A stretch of DNA of 64,000 nucleotides, from the NCBI RefSeq assembly GCF_026278345.1, contig NZ_CP111085.1, positions 5,056,282-5,120,281 on the forward strand. Direction: 5' to 3'. The translations under genes were made by a program, and so were the position numbers. Source of the DNA: Tellurirhabdus rosea. Its GTDB lineage: Bacteria > Bacteroidota > Bacteroidia > Cytophagales > Spirosomataceae. Below are positions 41,013 to 48,849 of this stretch, piece after piece; position 1 is the first letter of the stretch, and every line of letters starts with the position of its first letter. Below the pieces are notes generated by a model, which was not told the origin of the DNA, searched no databases, and worked only from the letters and a program-made list of their open reading frames with translations.

Positions 41013-42101
41013 TCAACTTTTTCCGGAAAATACCTTTTTGACCTTCTGCACCCATTGCGGCTCTTCCAGTTCGTCTTCGAGCAGAAAGGCGTACGGGTGC
41101 AGTTCCGGGATGTGGGAACAGACGATGCGGATAATGGCGAACAGCGGCTCGAAGAGGATCATGCCCGGAATGCCCCAGATCAGTTCGCCGACGACAATGG
41201 CAATGATGGTGAAAATGGGGCTGAGGTTGAGGCGGGAACCCATCACCAGCGGTTCGATGATGTTGTTGTCGATTACCTGCGCCACCACGATCACCGCGAC
41301 TGTCGGCAGCAGGGCGTCGGAGGAGCCGCTGACCAGCGCCATGAACAGCGGAAAGGCCGCCCCGATAAACGCGCCTACGTAGGGAATGAGCGTCGGAATA
41401 ACGGCAATGACGCTCATCAGAAGCGCATTTTTGAGGCCGAAAATGGTAAAGCCGATGGCGTAGACGACCCCCAGAAACAGCATGGAGATCAGCCGCCCGC
41501 CGAGGTACTGGGCCGACACCTTCGCAATCTGGCCGAGGGCGTGCCGGGTTTCCGTCTTGCGGTCGGCCGGAAACAGCCGCAGGAGGAACTCGCGGAATTT
41601 CTCCCGCTTCCACATCAGAAAAAAGAAATACAGCAGAATCAGCACAAAAGACGTCAGCAGCGTCCCGAAGCCGCTCAGAAATTTGGTAAACGAACCACTT
41701 GCCGACTGGGACAACTGTTTCAGGCCTTTTTTGGCGGATTCAACCTGCTCCTGCGGGTTCATGTCGAACTGCTGCTGCACCCACTGCTGGACGGTGGTCA
41801 GCATCTGCTGGAGTTTGGGCTGAATCTGGGGCCAGTCTTTCGAGAAGCTGACCGCCTGCGCATAAATCACGCCGCAGAAGCCGCCGATAAACAGCAGAAT
41901 CAGCAGAATGCAGAGAATCGTCGCCCAGAAGCGGCTGACGCCCCAGCCTTCGATCCGGCGGCTGACCGGCTCCAGCAGCATGCAGAGCAGCAGGGCAAAG
42001 GCCAGCGGCACCCAGAACGGGCGGCCGATGTAAAGGACGAAAACGGTTAAGATACCAAACAGAAGAACGGCGTTGGCCCGTTGAATGGAGATGCTTTTCA
42101 T
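41013..42101 (-). CDS. AI-2E family transporter (PerM/TqsA-like)
   Basis: A 362-residue protein with about eight membrane helices in the usual pattern: two near the N-terminus (AVLLFGILTVFVLYIG, VPLAFALLLCMLLEP), a helix after residue 55 (FWATILCILLILLFIGGFCGVI), a large periplasmic region around residues 85-150, and a C-terminal cluster ending GELIWGIPGMILFEPLFAII. GRLISMLFLGVVYAIGF and VIAVIPTLIPYVGAFIGAAFP are typical of AI-2E/PerM proteins. Members export autoinducer-2, or act as sodium/proton antiporters or permeases; the substrate here is unknown. It converges on the Met8-like gene with only a 20-bp gap. Confidence 0.93.
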   Translation of the reverse strand: MKSISIQRANAVLLFGILTVFVLYIGRPFWVPLAFALLLCMLLEPVSRRIEGWGVSRFWATILCILLILLFIGGFCGVIYAQAVSFSKDWPQIQPKLQQMLTTVQQWVQQQFDMNPQEQVESAKKGLKQLSQSASGSFTKFLSGFGTLLTSFVLILLYFFFLMWKREKFREFLLRLFPADRKTETRHALGQIAKVSAQYLGGRLISMLFLGVVYAIGFTIFGLKNALLMSVIAVIPTLIPYVGAFIGAAFPLFMALVSGSSDALLPTVAVIVVAQVIDNNIIEPLVMGSRLNLSPIFTIIAIVVGELIWGIPGMILFEPLFAIIRIVCSHIPELHPYAFLLEDELEEPQWVQKVKKVFSGKS

Positions 42102-42177
42102 GGATTTCGGACAGCGGACAGGGGCGCACGGCCCGCCCGCTAGTCACTTAACCCCGGCTCTGCGGGATGGTTCGCAA

Positions 42178-42211
42178 CAAAAGAGCACAGGCGGCTGCCT
42201 GTGCTCTTTTG
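42178..42211. terminator. intrinsic terminator, symmetrical
   Basis: The 15-bp stem caaaagagcacaggc/gcctgtgctcttttg (42178-42192 and 42197-42211) has a 4-nt loop. It has A and T tracts in the arms on both sides. It would stop minus-strand transcripts from the Uma2 side. Confidence 0.85.
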
Positions 42212-42222
42212 GCATATGAAAC

Positions 42223-42360
42223 TTATTCAGTAACCCGTTTCAGACTCTCCTGGCTCGTCTGGAACCACCCGCATGCTGTCCGCATGCTGTCAGGATGCCC
42301 TGGTCGAAGAGGTACTGGTGGAACTGAACAGGGCCTTTTCGACGAGGGCGTTACGCGAGC
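42223..42360 (-). pseudogene. possible remnant of a gene, with an 11-bp tandem duplication
   Basis: On the minus strand, a frame ending in a TAA at 42225-42223 reads ACGWFQTSQESLKRVTE at its end. Two identical 11-bp copies, ccgcatgctgt at 42269-42279 and 42280-42290, interrupt it. If one copy is removed, the frame continues back as GPVQFHQYLFDQGILT joined to the tail. The 11-bp duplication would therefore be a frameshift. No family is recognised, and part of the pattern could be chance in a GC-rich stretch. Confidence 0.3.
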
Positions 42361-42939
42361 CTACCGAATAGCTCCTAAATCCAGCGTAAAGCCCGGCAAT
42401 ACGTCTTCACCCGACAACGGCTGCTCAAACGAGCGAAGAATCTGGATGGAACCGTCGGCGCGGAAGATATGGACCGTTTCGGCTTTGGGGTCAATGAGCC
42501 AGGCGAGTCGGCAGCCGGCGGCCATCCAGTCGTCCTGCACTTTCTTTTTCAGGTCGGGAAGCCGGTCGGAGGATGACAGTAGCTCCACGACAAAATCAGG
42601 GCAGAGCGGCGGAAATTTTTCCTGCTCTTCGTCGGTGAGGGCCTGCCAGCGGTCATGGCTCACAAATGACGCATCGGCCGAACGAACGGCGGTCGAGGGC
42701 AGCCGGAAAGCCGTGGAAGAATCGAAAATTTCACCAAGTCCAGTCTGTTCACTCCAGTTGATAAGTCTGGCAATAAGTTTGGCGTTTCGTGCGCCGGTTT
42801 TTCCTCCCGTATTCGACATAATCAGAATGGTCCCGTTGGCGTCCCGCTCCAGAGTCAGGGCGTCGTTCTCCTGACAGAATTCGTAAAATTCGTCGTCGTT
42901 GAGTCTAAATCGCTTGTAATGCAGTTCAATGGTTTCCAT
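42361..42939 (-). CDS. Uma2 family protein (DUF820, restriction-endonuclease-like fold)
   Basis: The protein has 192 residues from the ATG at 42939 (METIELHYKRFRLNDDEFYEFC); an extension to 42996 lies in a terminator hairpin and is not likely. The Uma2 core is visible: GTILIMSNTGGKTGARNAKL, SADASFVSHDRW with the conserved Asp, PDFVVELLSSSDRLPDLKKKV with Asp and Glu, and AAGCRLAWLIDPKAETVHIF. The fold is that of PD-(D/E)xK nucleases, but functions of Uma2 proteins are mostly unproven. It stands alone, downstream of the molybdenum-hydroxylase transcription unit and separated from it by a terminator. Confidence 0.9.
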   Translation of the reverse strand: METIELHYKRFRLNDDEFYEFCQENDALTLERDANGTILIMSNTGGKTGARNAKLIARLINWSEQTGLGEIFDSSTAFRLPSTAVRSADASFVSHDRWQALTDEEQEKFPPLCPDFVVELLSSSDRLPDLKKKVQDDWMAAGCRLAWLIDPKAETVHIFRADGSIQILRSFEQPLSGEDVLPGFTLDLGAIR

Positions 42940-42965
42940 ACCGCGTTGGGGAATCTCCGTTACCC

Positions 42966-43015
42966 TTAAAAATAAGCGAAACGGGAGATAGTTCAAACCA
43001 TCTCCCGTTTCAAAA
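42966..43015 (-). terminator. intrinsic terminator after the molybdenum hydroxylase genes
   Basis: The 12-bp stem gaaacgggagat/atctcccgtttc (42978-42989 and 43000-43011) has a 10-nt loop. On the minus strand it is followed by GCTTATTTTTA. It ends the IorAB transcript. Confidence 0.8.
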
Positions 43016-43037
43016 ACTAAGACTACGCGATGATCAC

Positions 43038-45197
43038 CTACAGGATTCCCTTGGCCTCGTCTTCGGCCACAAACGGCTGGTTGCGGAACCGTTTGCCGGT
43101 TGCCTTGAAGAGGGCATTGGCCAGCGCGGCTCCGGCCGGGGGCAGGGCCGGTTCGCCGAGGCCCGTCGGGTCGATGGTATTCTGCACAAAATGCACGTCA
43201 ATCTCCGGAATCTCGTTCAGGCGGATCAGCCGGTAGTCGTTGAAATTTTTCTGCTGCGGAACGCCGTCCTTAAACGTCATCTGGCCGAACATCGCGTGTC
43301 CGAGGCCGTCCACAATGGCACCCCGAATCTGCTGCTGGGCGCCGCTCTGGTTGATGACGACTCCGCAGTCGGCGGCGGCGTAGATTTTGGAAACGACGGG
43401 TTTGCCCGCTTTCATCACTACTTCGCCCACCTGCGCCACGTACGAGCGGTGCGAGAAGTAGACGCTGAAGCCCTGCGCGGCTTTTTTCTTGCCCCAGCCG
43501 GACTTTTCGGCGGCCAGTTCGATGACGCCCCGCATGCGGTCGATGTCGTATTTGATGGCTCCGGTCGGGGTGGCTTTGGCCCGGTCGAGCAGGGAGAGCC
43601 GGAACTGAACGGGGTCTTTCCCCGCCGCCAGCGCCACTTCGTCGAGGAACGACTGTTCGGCAAAGGCCAGGAAGTTGGTGATGGGCGCGCGCCACGGGCC
43701 GGTCGTGATGGCGGATTTATGGTCCACGGAATCAATCAGCAGGTTGGGCACGGCTCCGGCGGGGAAGTTGTCTTCCCGGGTCGGGTTGCCCGCGTTGATG
43801 CTCACGCCCCGCAGTTTGTAGCCGACCATGTTGCCGCTGGCATCCAGCGCCGCCTCGAACCGGTAGCGCACGGCCGGACGGTAGCTGCCGCCGGTCATGT
43901 CGTCTTCACGGCTCCAGATCAGCTTGACCGGCGCTTTGACCTGGCGGGACACCTGCACAGCCTCCACGACGTAGTCCGATTTGAGCCGCCGTCCGAAACC
44001 ACCGCCCATGCGGGTGAGGTTGACGGTCACTTTGTCGGGCGAAATGCCGAGCAGCTTGGCCGTGTCGTTCTTGGCCAGATCGGGCGTCTGGGTCGGGCCG
44101 ACAAGTTCAACGCCGTCCTCGCGGACATGCGCAAAGAAGTTCATCGGCTCCAGCGGGCTGTGCGGCAGGAACGGGCACTGGTACTCGGCCGTCACGACCT
44201 TCGCCGCGTTTTTGAAGGCCGCCTCCACGTCGCCGTCCTTCCGCCGGACGCTGGCCTTGTCGGAGTTGAGCAGTTCCTTGAACAGGCGGTTGTGGTCGTC
44301 GGTACTTTCGATTCCTTCGCCGCGTTCCCATTCAATCTTCAGCGCGTCCTTCGCTTTTTTGACCTGCCAGGTCGATTTACCGACTACGGCGACGTTATTG
44401 TCGAACGAAAATACCTCGACGATGCCGGGCATTTTCTTCACCGCGTCCATATTGGACGATTTTAATTTATATCCAAACGCCGGGCGCTGCAACATGGCAA
44501 TGAGCATTCCTTCCCGGTAAAAGTCAATTCCGAACAGGGGCTTGCCCGTCAGAATGCCGGGATTATCGACGTTTTTGACCGTGCTTCCGATCAGCTTGAA
44601 ATCCTTCGGGTCTTTCAGCTTCACGTTGGTCGGAACCGCCAGCTGACCCGCGTCGGTAGCCAGTTCGCCGTATCCCAGTTTGCGGTTGGAAGCCTTGTGC
44701 AGCACGAAGCCTTTGTCGGTTGTCAGTTCCGCGGCGGGCACGTTCAGGCGTTTGGCGGCGGCTTCGACAAGCATCTGCCGGGCGGTGGCTCCGGCCTTGC
44801 GCAGCCGTTCCCACGAGTGCGGGATGGAGCCGCTGCCGCCGGCCACCTGCCGTTCGAACCGCTTGTTGTCGAGCGGGGCCTGCTCCACGACGACCTTCTT
44901 CCAGTCGGCGTCGAGTTCTTCCGCCACAATGATCGGGAAGGCCGTTTTGATGCCCTGCCCGATTTCCGGGTTCGGCGAAAGAATGGTGATGACGCCCTGC
45001 GGGGAAATGGACAGATAACTGTTGAAGTTGACACCGGGGGCGACGGCACCCGGAGCGGCCGAAACGATGGCCTCGGCGGAAGCGGCCGTGTCTACGGCGG
45101 CCTCCGATGCCGACCAGTTAAAGCCCAGCACCAGTCCGCCACCGGCCGCGGCGGTCACTTTCAGGAAGTTTCTTCGGGAAGTATGGAAAGAGGTCAT
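43038..45197 (-). CDS. xanthine-dehydrogenase-family molybdopterin subunit (IorB-like)
   Basis: A 719-residue protein with a twin-arginine leader (MTSFHTSRRNFLKVTAAAGGG), so it is likely exported folded. It has the layout of the large subunit of isoquinoline 1-oxidoreductase-type molybdenum hydroxylases: duplicated MoCo domains, GGGFGRRLKSDYVVEA, GGSYRPAVRYRFEAAL, and the catalytic-glutamate region TGLGEPALPPAGAALANAL near the C-terminus. Together with the 2Fe-2S subunit at 45210 it would hydroxylate an N-heteroaromatic or aldehyde substrate; the substrate is unknown. The MocA-like nucleotidyltransferase at 475 could provide the cofactor. No FAD subunit is encoded, as is normal for IorAB-type enzymes. 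Confidence 0.94.
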   Translation of the reverse strand: MTSFHTSRRNFLKVTAAAGGGLVLGFNWSASEAAVDTAASAEAIVSAAPGAVAPGVNFNSYLSISPQGVITILSPNPEIGQGIKTAFPIIVAEELDADWKKVVVEQAPLDNKRFERQVAGGSGSIPHSWERLRKAGATARQMLVEAAAKRLNVPAAELTTDKGFVLHKASNRKLGYGELATDAGQLAVPTNVKLKDPKDFKLIGSTVKNVDNPGILTGKPLFGIDFYREGMLIAMLQRPAFGYKLKSSNMDAVKKMPGIVEVFSFDNNVAVVGKSTWQVKKAKDALKIEWERGEGIESTDDHNRLFKELLNSDKASVRRKDGDVEAAFKNAAKVVTAEYQCPFLPHSPLEPMNFFAHVREDGVELVGPTQTPDLAKNDTAKLLGISPDKVTVNLTRMGGGFGRRLKSDYVVEAVQVSRQVKAPVKLIWSREDDMTGGSYRPAVRYRFEAALDASGNMVGYKLRGVSINAGNPTREDNFPAGAVPNLLIDSVDHKSAITTGPWRAPITNFLAFAEQSFLDEVALAAGKDPVQFRLSLLDRAKATPTGAIKYDIDRMRGVIELAAEKSGWGKKKAAQGFSVYFSHRSYVAQVGEVVMKAGKPVVSKIYAAADCGVVINQSGAQQQIRGAIVDGLGHAMFGQMTFKDGVPQQKNFNDYRLIRLNEIPEIDVHFVQNTIDPTGLGEPALPPAGAALANALFKATGKRFRNQPFVAEDEAKGIL

Positions 45198-45209
45198 GAT
45201 AGGGTCGGT

Positions 45210-45671
45210 TTATTTACTTTTCGTCGCGGCCAGGGTGACGGCTTCGCGAATCCGGTGGTAGGTGCCGCAGCGGCAGAGGTTGCCGGTCATCGTCGCGTCG
45301 ATTTCGGCTTGGGTCGGTTTGGGGTTGCGTTTCAGCAGGGCCGCGGCCGTCATGATCTGGCCCGCCTGGCAGTAGCCGCACTGGGGCACATCCACTTCGT
45401 TCCAGGCCTGCTGAACCGGGTGCGTGCCCGTGGCCGAAAGCCCTTCAATCGTCGTGATTTTGGCCGTGCCGACAGACGAGACGGGCAGGACGCAGGAGCG
45501 GGTCGCTTCGCCGTTGAAATGCACCGTACAGGCACCGCACTGGGCAATGCCGCAGCCGTATTTGGTGCCGAGCAGTCCAAAATTATCGCGCAGCACCCAC
45601 AGCAGCGGGGTGTCGGCGTCGACGTTGGCTTCGTATTTCTTGCCGTTGATGGTTAACTTATAAAGGGGCAT
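45210..45671 (-). CDS. (2Fe-2S)-binding small subunit (IorA-like)
   Basis: A 153-residue protein with two 2Fe-2S clusters. The plant-type ferredoxin cysteines are in KYGCGIAQCGACTVH (about residues 38-52) with a fourth at about residue 63 (RSCVLPVS), and the second cluster in VPQCGYCQAGQI (about residues 99-106) and GNLCRCGTY (about residues 131-137). It passes electrons from the molybdenum centre of the partner subunit to an external acceptor. It lies 12 bp upstream of the large subunit on the same strand, one operon. No leader peptide is visible, so it may be carried out together with the Tat-exported partner. Confidence 0.95.
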   Translation of the reverse strand: MPLYKLTINGKKYEANVDADTPLLWVLRDNFGLLGTKYGCGIAQCGACTVHFNGEATRSCVLPVSSVGTAKITTIEGLSATGTHPVQQAWNEVDVPQCGYCQAGQIMTAAALLKRNPKPTQAEIDATMTGNLCRCGTYHRIREAVTLAATKSK

Positions 45672-45688
45672 AGTTGGGTGAGGGTTTA

Positions 45689-46156
45689 TTACCGGGTTCG
45701 GGATTCGATGAGTTCAATTTTCAGGCGTTCAATTTCCTGTTCCTGGCTGTCCGTTTTGAAATAATAATAAAGCGCCAGTACCAAAAATACTTTCGACAGA
45801 ATAAAGACGGCAATAAAGGCGGGCCGCCAGTATTTATGCACCCGGATATGGGTGTCGTCCACCTCCACGTGCACATAACCGCTGCCTTCCTGACGGGGTG
45901 GGGGCGGGCCCTGGGGCTCGTAGCGGCGGAGTTCGCCGGAGAGCTTCGCCTGCAGGCCTTCCCAGGTTCCGGGCGGCGGCGGTACGGCACCCTCCTGACA
46001 CGCCTGTTCGATTTCCAGTTCCAGATCGGTCAGCGCCAGCGCAATCTCCGGATAAGTGGCCGCCATTTGCCGGACTTCCTGTTCCTCGTCTGCTGTTGCC
46101 ATGCCCAGCAGGTATGCTTCCAGTACGCCACTTTCTATGTAATCACGGATATCCAA
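45689..46156 (-). CDS. anti-sigma-factor-like membrane protein (RskA-type N-terminus), orphan
   Basis: A 155-residue protein. The start is TTG at 46156; the next residues (DIRDYIESGVLEAYLLGMAT) match the usual beginning of Bacteroidota RskA-like anti-sigma factors, which supports this start, and an in-frame stop lies shortly upstream. The N-terminal 60 residues hold an anti-sigma-type helix bundle (EEQEVRQMAATYPEIALALTDLE). A single membrane helix (AFIAVFILSKVFLVLALYYYF, about residues 112-132) lies near the C-terminus, followed by a short QEQEIERLKIELIES helix. No sigma factor is encoded nearby. It precedes the iorA-like gene by 17 bp on the same strand and may be cotranscribed with it. Confidence 0.75.
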   Translation of the reverse strand: MDIRDYIESGVLEAYLLGMATADEEQEVRQMAATYPEIALALTDLELEIEQACQEGAVPPPPGTWEGLQAKLSGELRRYEPQGPPPPRQEGSGYVHVEVDDTHIRVHKYWRPAFIAVFILSKVFLVLALYYYFKTDSQEQEIERLKIELIESRTR

Positions 46157-46185
46157 CGGATTGAGTCTTGCGGTTTATTGATTGA

Positions 46186-46288
46186 GGTTTATGGTTTATA
46201 GTTTATGGTTTATGGTTGCTTCGCCTCAATTAGAAGGCCTTAAAAAGGCGAAGCAACTATAAACCCTAAACCATAAACTTTAAACCCC
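46186..46288. repeat. long imperfect hairpin, element G (103 bp)
   Basis: Arms 46186-46225 and 46247-46288. The outer arms are made of the 7-nt word gtttatg/gtttata (left) and its complement, and the inner stem is ggttgcttcgcc/ggcgaagcaac, shared with element E. It sits between the start of the anti-sigma-like gene and the stop of the 46293 gene, close to both. Confidence 0.92.
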
Positions 46289-46292
46289 TCTT

Positions 46293-47549
46293 TCACGTCT
46301 TGCGTTTCTTTTTCCGGGCCGAAGGAAACAAAACATTGTTTAAAATCAAACGGTACCCCGGCGAATGGGGGTGCAATTTCAGGTCGGTCGACATTCGGAA
46401 ATTGCCCCGTGTGCCCTCCGGGTCGTGTCCGCCGTAAAATGTCCACTGGCCGTTGCCTAACTCGCCGTACAGGTAGCGGTCGGCCGAGGGGCTGGTGCCC
46501 ATCACGAGCACGTTGGGCTTGACGGTACTTTTCCGGAAAGCGGTCGTCTGGCCGTGAAATTCCTTGATTACCGACTCGTGGTTCTGCACCAGCATGGTCG
46601 GGATGATGTCCCATTTGGCCGAAAAGTCGAACAGCCGGAAGAAGCTCTGCGCCTGGTCCCAGCCGCCGTAGCCGCCCGCCGACGAGTTGATGGTCGAGAA
46701 GGCCATGCCCCGGTAGCCGCCGTCGGCCTCCAGCGTGAAATTCTGGAAGGCCACCGTCCGGTTGAAATCAAGCTTCGACTGGGCCGCCGGGTCGGCGCCG
46801 TCGCCGTCGTAGGTGCTTTCGACAATGTCAACGCCTTCGGCCGCGAGCGCAATGTCCAGCGTTTCGGCCCCCGAACACATCGCAAACAGGTAACCGCCGC
46901 CCGCGCAGAAAGCCTTGATCTTCTTCGCGACGGCCAGTTTCATCTGCGACACCTTGGAATAGCCGTATTTCCGCGCAATCTCCTCCTGGGCCCGGATGTC
47001 TTCGGTGGACATGCGGCGGGTGTTCCGTCCGTACTGTCCCGTAAAGTCTTCGTGGTGGAGGTGCAGCCAGTCGTATTTGGCCAGATCGCCTTTCAGGATT
47101 TCCTCGTCATACACTACTTCAAACGGAATTTCGGCGTAGGTTAGTGCCAGCAGCACGGCATCGTTGTTTTCAAACTCCGACGGGCTGATCTTGATGGGCG
47201 AATAGACCACGATGCGGGCCGCCTTGTGCAGCTTCACCGAATTCATGTTCACCTCCGGTACCGCAATCTGCTGCTGGATCGACTGGGCTTCGGCATTGGA
47301 GATAATGTCGAACGAAACCCCGCGCACCCGGCATTCCTTTTCGATCGCGGCCGAATGACTGACCATAAAACTGCCGCCCCGGTAGTTGAGGAGCCAGTCG
47401 AGGTCGAGGTCATTTTTAAGAATGAAGTAGGCGATTCCGTACGCTTTCAGATGGTCGGTCTGCCGGTCGTCCATCGGAATCAGGATCGAATTGGCGCGGG
47501 CCGCCGCCAGGCAGGCAATCAACAGCAGAAGAGTCAGGGTGTGCTTCAT
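46293..47549 (-). CDS. secreted protein with class I GATase-like segment, function unknown
   Basis: A 418-residue protein with a signal peptide (TLTLLLLIACLAAARAN). The mature start ILIPMDDRQTDHLKAYGIAYFILK is one I recall from Bacteroidota proteins that databases sometimes label asparagine synthetase B; I see no such activity here. A segment AFCAGGGYLFAMCSGAETLDIALAAEGVDI, where a Cys sits in a nucleophile-elbow-like turn, resembles glutamine-amidotransferase (DJ-1 type) folds. The end has a lysine-arginine-rich tail (SARKKKRKT). Function not assigned. Element G lies after its stop codon. Confidence 0.78.
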   Translation of the reverse strand: MKHTLTLLLLIACLAAARANSILIPMDDRQTDHLKAYGIAYFILKNDLDLDWLLNYRGGSFMVSHSAAIEKECRVRGVSFDIISNAEAQSIQQQIAVPEVNMNSVKLHKAARIVVYSPIKISPSEFENNDAVLLALTYAEIPFEVVYDEEILKGDLAKYDWLHLHHEDFTGQYGRNTRRMSTEDIRAQEEIARKYGYSKVSQMKLAVAKKIKAFCAGGGYLFAMCSGAETLDIALAAEGVDIVESTYDGDGADPAAQSKLDFNRTVAFQNFTLEADGGYRGMAFSTINSSAGGYGGWDQAQSFFRLFDFSAKWDIIPTMLVQNHESVIKEFHGQTTAFRKSTVKPNVLVMGTSPSADRYLYGELGNGQWTFYGGHDPEGTRGNFRMSTDLKLHPHSPGYRLILNNVLFPSARKKKRKT

Positions 47550-47691
47550 AACAAACTGATGATCAAAGAGACAACAGGTTAGTCAAGTTAGCACTATTTT
47601 TTCAGGAAAACACGGCAAAACGCAAACACTTACTCTGGGACAAAACCCTTTCGGGCCGCAGGGGTTGAGATACCAACAACCATCTGGTGTC

Positions 47692-47967
47692 ATGAAGAAA
47701 AATCTGAAAGTACGGATAACGGGAACCCTGCTCGGGACGCTTTTCCGGCAGAAAGCCCGGCAGCGCGCCGAAAAACTGGGGCTGATGGGCTTTGCCCACA
47801 ACGAAGCGACGGACGAATTGTACATCGAGGCGGAAGGCGAGCCGGAGCAGGTCGACCAGTTTGCGGAATGGTGCCAGTCGGACCCCGGCGATGGGCTGGC
47901 GGTCGAAAAAGTGCAGGTGGAGGAAGGGGAGCTACAGGGCTACGACCGGTTTCTGGAAAAACTGTAA
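47692..47967 (+). CDS. acyP: acylphosphatase
   Basis: The protein has 91 residues from the ATG at 47692 (MKKNLKVRITGTLLGTLFRQ); an upstream ATG-like start at 47665 adds nine residues. Acylphosphatase fold: the substrate-binding arginine lies in GTLFRQKARQRA (family motif GVGFR) and the catalytic asparagine in GLMGFAHNEATDELYIEAEG (family motif GxxxN). GxVxxVxVEEGEL near the end is typical. It hydrolyses acyl phosphates such as 1,3-bisphosphoglycerate. Divergent from the 46293 gene; an intrinsic terminator follows. Confidence 0.9.
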   Translation: MKKNLKVRITGTLLGTLFRQKARQRAEKLGLMGFAHNEATDELYIEAEGEPEQVDQFAEWCQSDPGDGLAVEKVQVEEGELQGYDRFLEKL

Positions 47968-48004
47968 TTCTGGAAATAATATAATTTCAGGAAAGCCTGA
48001 CAAG

Positions 48005-48057
48005 GAACGTGTCAGCGGCGGAATAATCCTATTTCGTCTCTGACACGTTCTTTTTTT
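48005..48057 (+). terminator. intrinsic terminator after acyP
   Basis: The 11-bp stem gaacgtgtcag/ctgacacgttc (48005-48015 and 48040-48050) encloses a 24-nt loop and is followed by T7. It separates acyP from the two-component system. Confidence 0.85.
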
Positions 48058-48141
48058 GAACTAAAGAATAACCATTTAGGGTTTTCCCTAAAATTTGGAA
48101 GTGTTGGGTTTTCACTATTTTAACTGGTGGGTGTTTAGTCC

Positions 48142-48149
48142 TATTTTTG
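48142..48149 (+). promoter_or_regulatory. candidate Bacteroidota -7 box (TATTTTTG) for the two-component system
   Basis: TATTTTTG matches TAnnTTTG 52 nt upstream of the regulator ATG at 48202. No TTTG at standard -33 spacing. Confidence 0.4.
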
Positions 48150-48201
48150 CTAAACAATATTCTATTCCCGGCTCCAAAGCCATACTTTTTTGACCGAGTA
48201 C

Positions 48202-48849
48202 ATGATACGGGTGTTGATTGCAGATGACCATAATGTGTTTGTGGAAGGGATTGAGTCGCTGATTTCAGGGTCGTCGGAAATTGAGGTCACGGAGCGGTGT
48301 TACAACGCCGGTTCGGTGCGCGAACGACTGGCCGGTTCGCCGATCGATGTCGTGCTGCTGGACATTTCGTTCCCCCAGATTGAAGACGGCCTCGGCATGT
48401 GCGAATACATCACCCGCACGTATCCGGCCATCAAGGTCATCGCCCTGACCATGCACGACGACGCCAGCCTCATCAAGCGGGTCGTCCGCAAAGGAGCCCG
48501 GGGCTATTTGCTGAAAAATACCACCAAGACCGAGCTGCTGCAGGCCATCCGGACGGTCTACAACGAAAAGCAGTATTTCAACGAGGCGATCATGCATATT
48601 CTGCTGAGCGACGAGCCCAAAACCCGGAAATCGACGGCCGGATCGGACGGAAAGCCGAACCTGACGCCGCGCGAGACGGAGGTACTGGCCCTGATCGCGC
48701 AGGGACTGACGACCCAACAGATGGCGGCCACCCTGTTTGTAAGCACCAAGGCTGTCGAATTCCACCGAAGCAGCCTCCTGATGAAGTTCCGGGTTCCGAA
48801 CACGGCCCTGCTCATCAAGACCGCCATGGAAATGCAATACATCAATTAA
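48202..48849 (+). CDS. NarL/LuxR-type response regulator
   Basis: The protein has 215 residues from the ATG at 48202 (MIRVLIADDHNVFVEG); a TTG at 48190 would add four. Receiver: acidic DDH near residues 8-10, phospho-acceptor Asp in DVVLLDISFPQ (about residue 54), and Lys in RGYLLKNTTKTEL. The C-terminal LuxR-type helix-turn-helix (about residues 150-210) reads LTPRETEVLALIAQGLTTQQ followed by MAATLFVSTKAVEFHRSSLL. It binds DNA when phosphorylated by the kinase encoded next, with which it overlaps by one base (TAATG). Placement just before susC suggests, but does not prove, that it controls the mannan locus. Confidence 0.95.
   Translation: MIRVLIADDHNVFVEGIESLISGSSEIEVTERCYNAGSVRERLAGSPIDVVLLDISFPQIEDGLGMCEYITRTYPAIKVIALTMHDDASLIKRVVRKGARGYLLKNTTKTELLQAIRTVYNEKQYFNEAIMHILLSDEPKTRKSTAGSDGKPNLTPRETEVLALIAQGLTTQQMAATLFVSTKAVEFHRSSLLMKFRVPNTALLIKTAMEMQYIN

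Noticed and set aside
475-45671. The MocA-like gene and IorAB genes as one functional unit
   Set aside because: They are 42 kb apart with no shared regulation visible. A cofactor link is possible and is mentioned, but no locus-level claim is justified.
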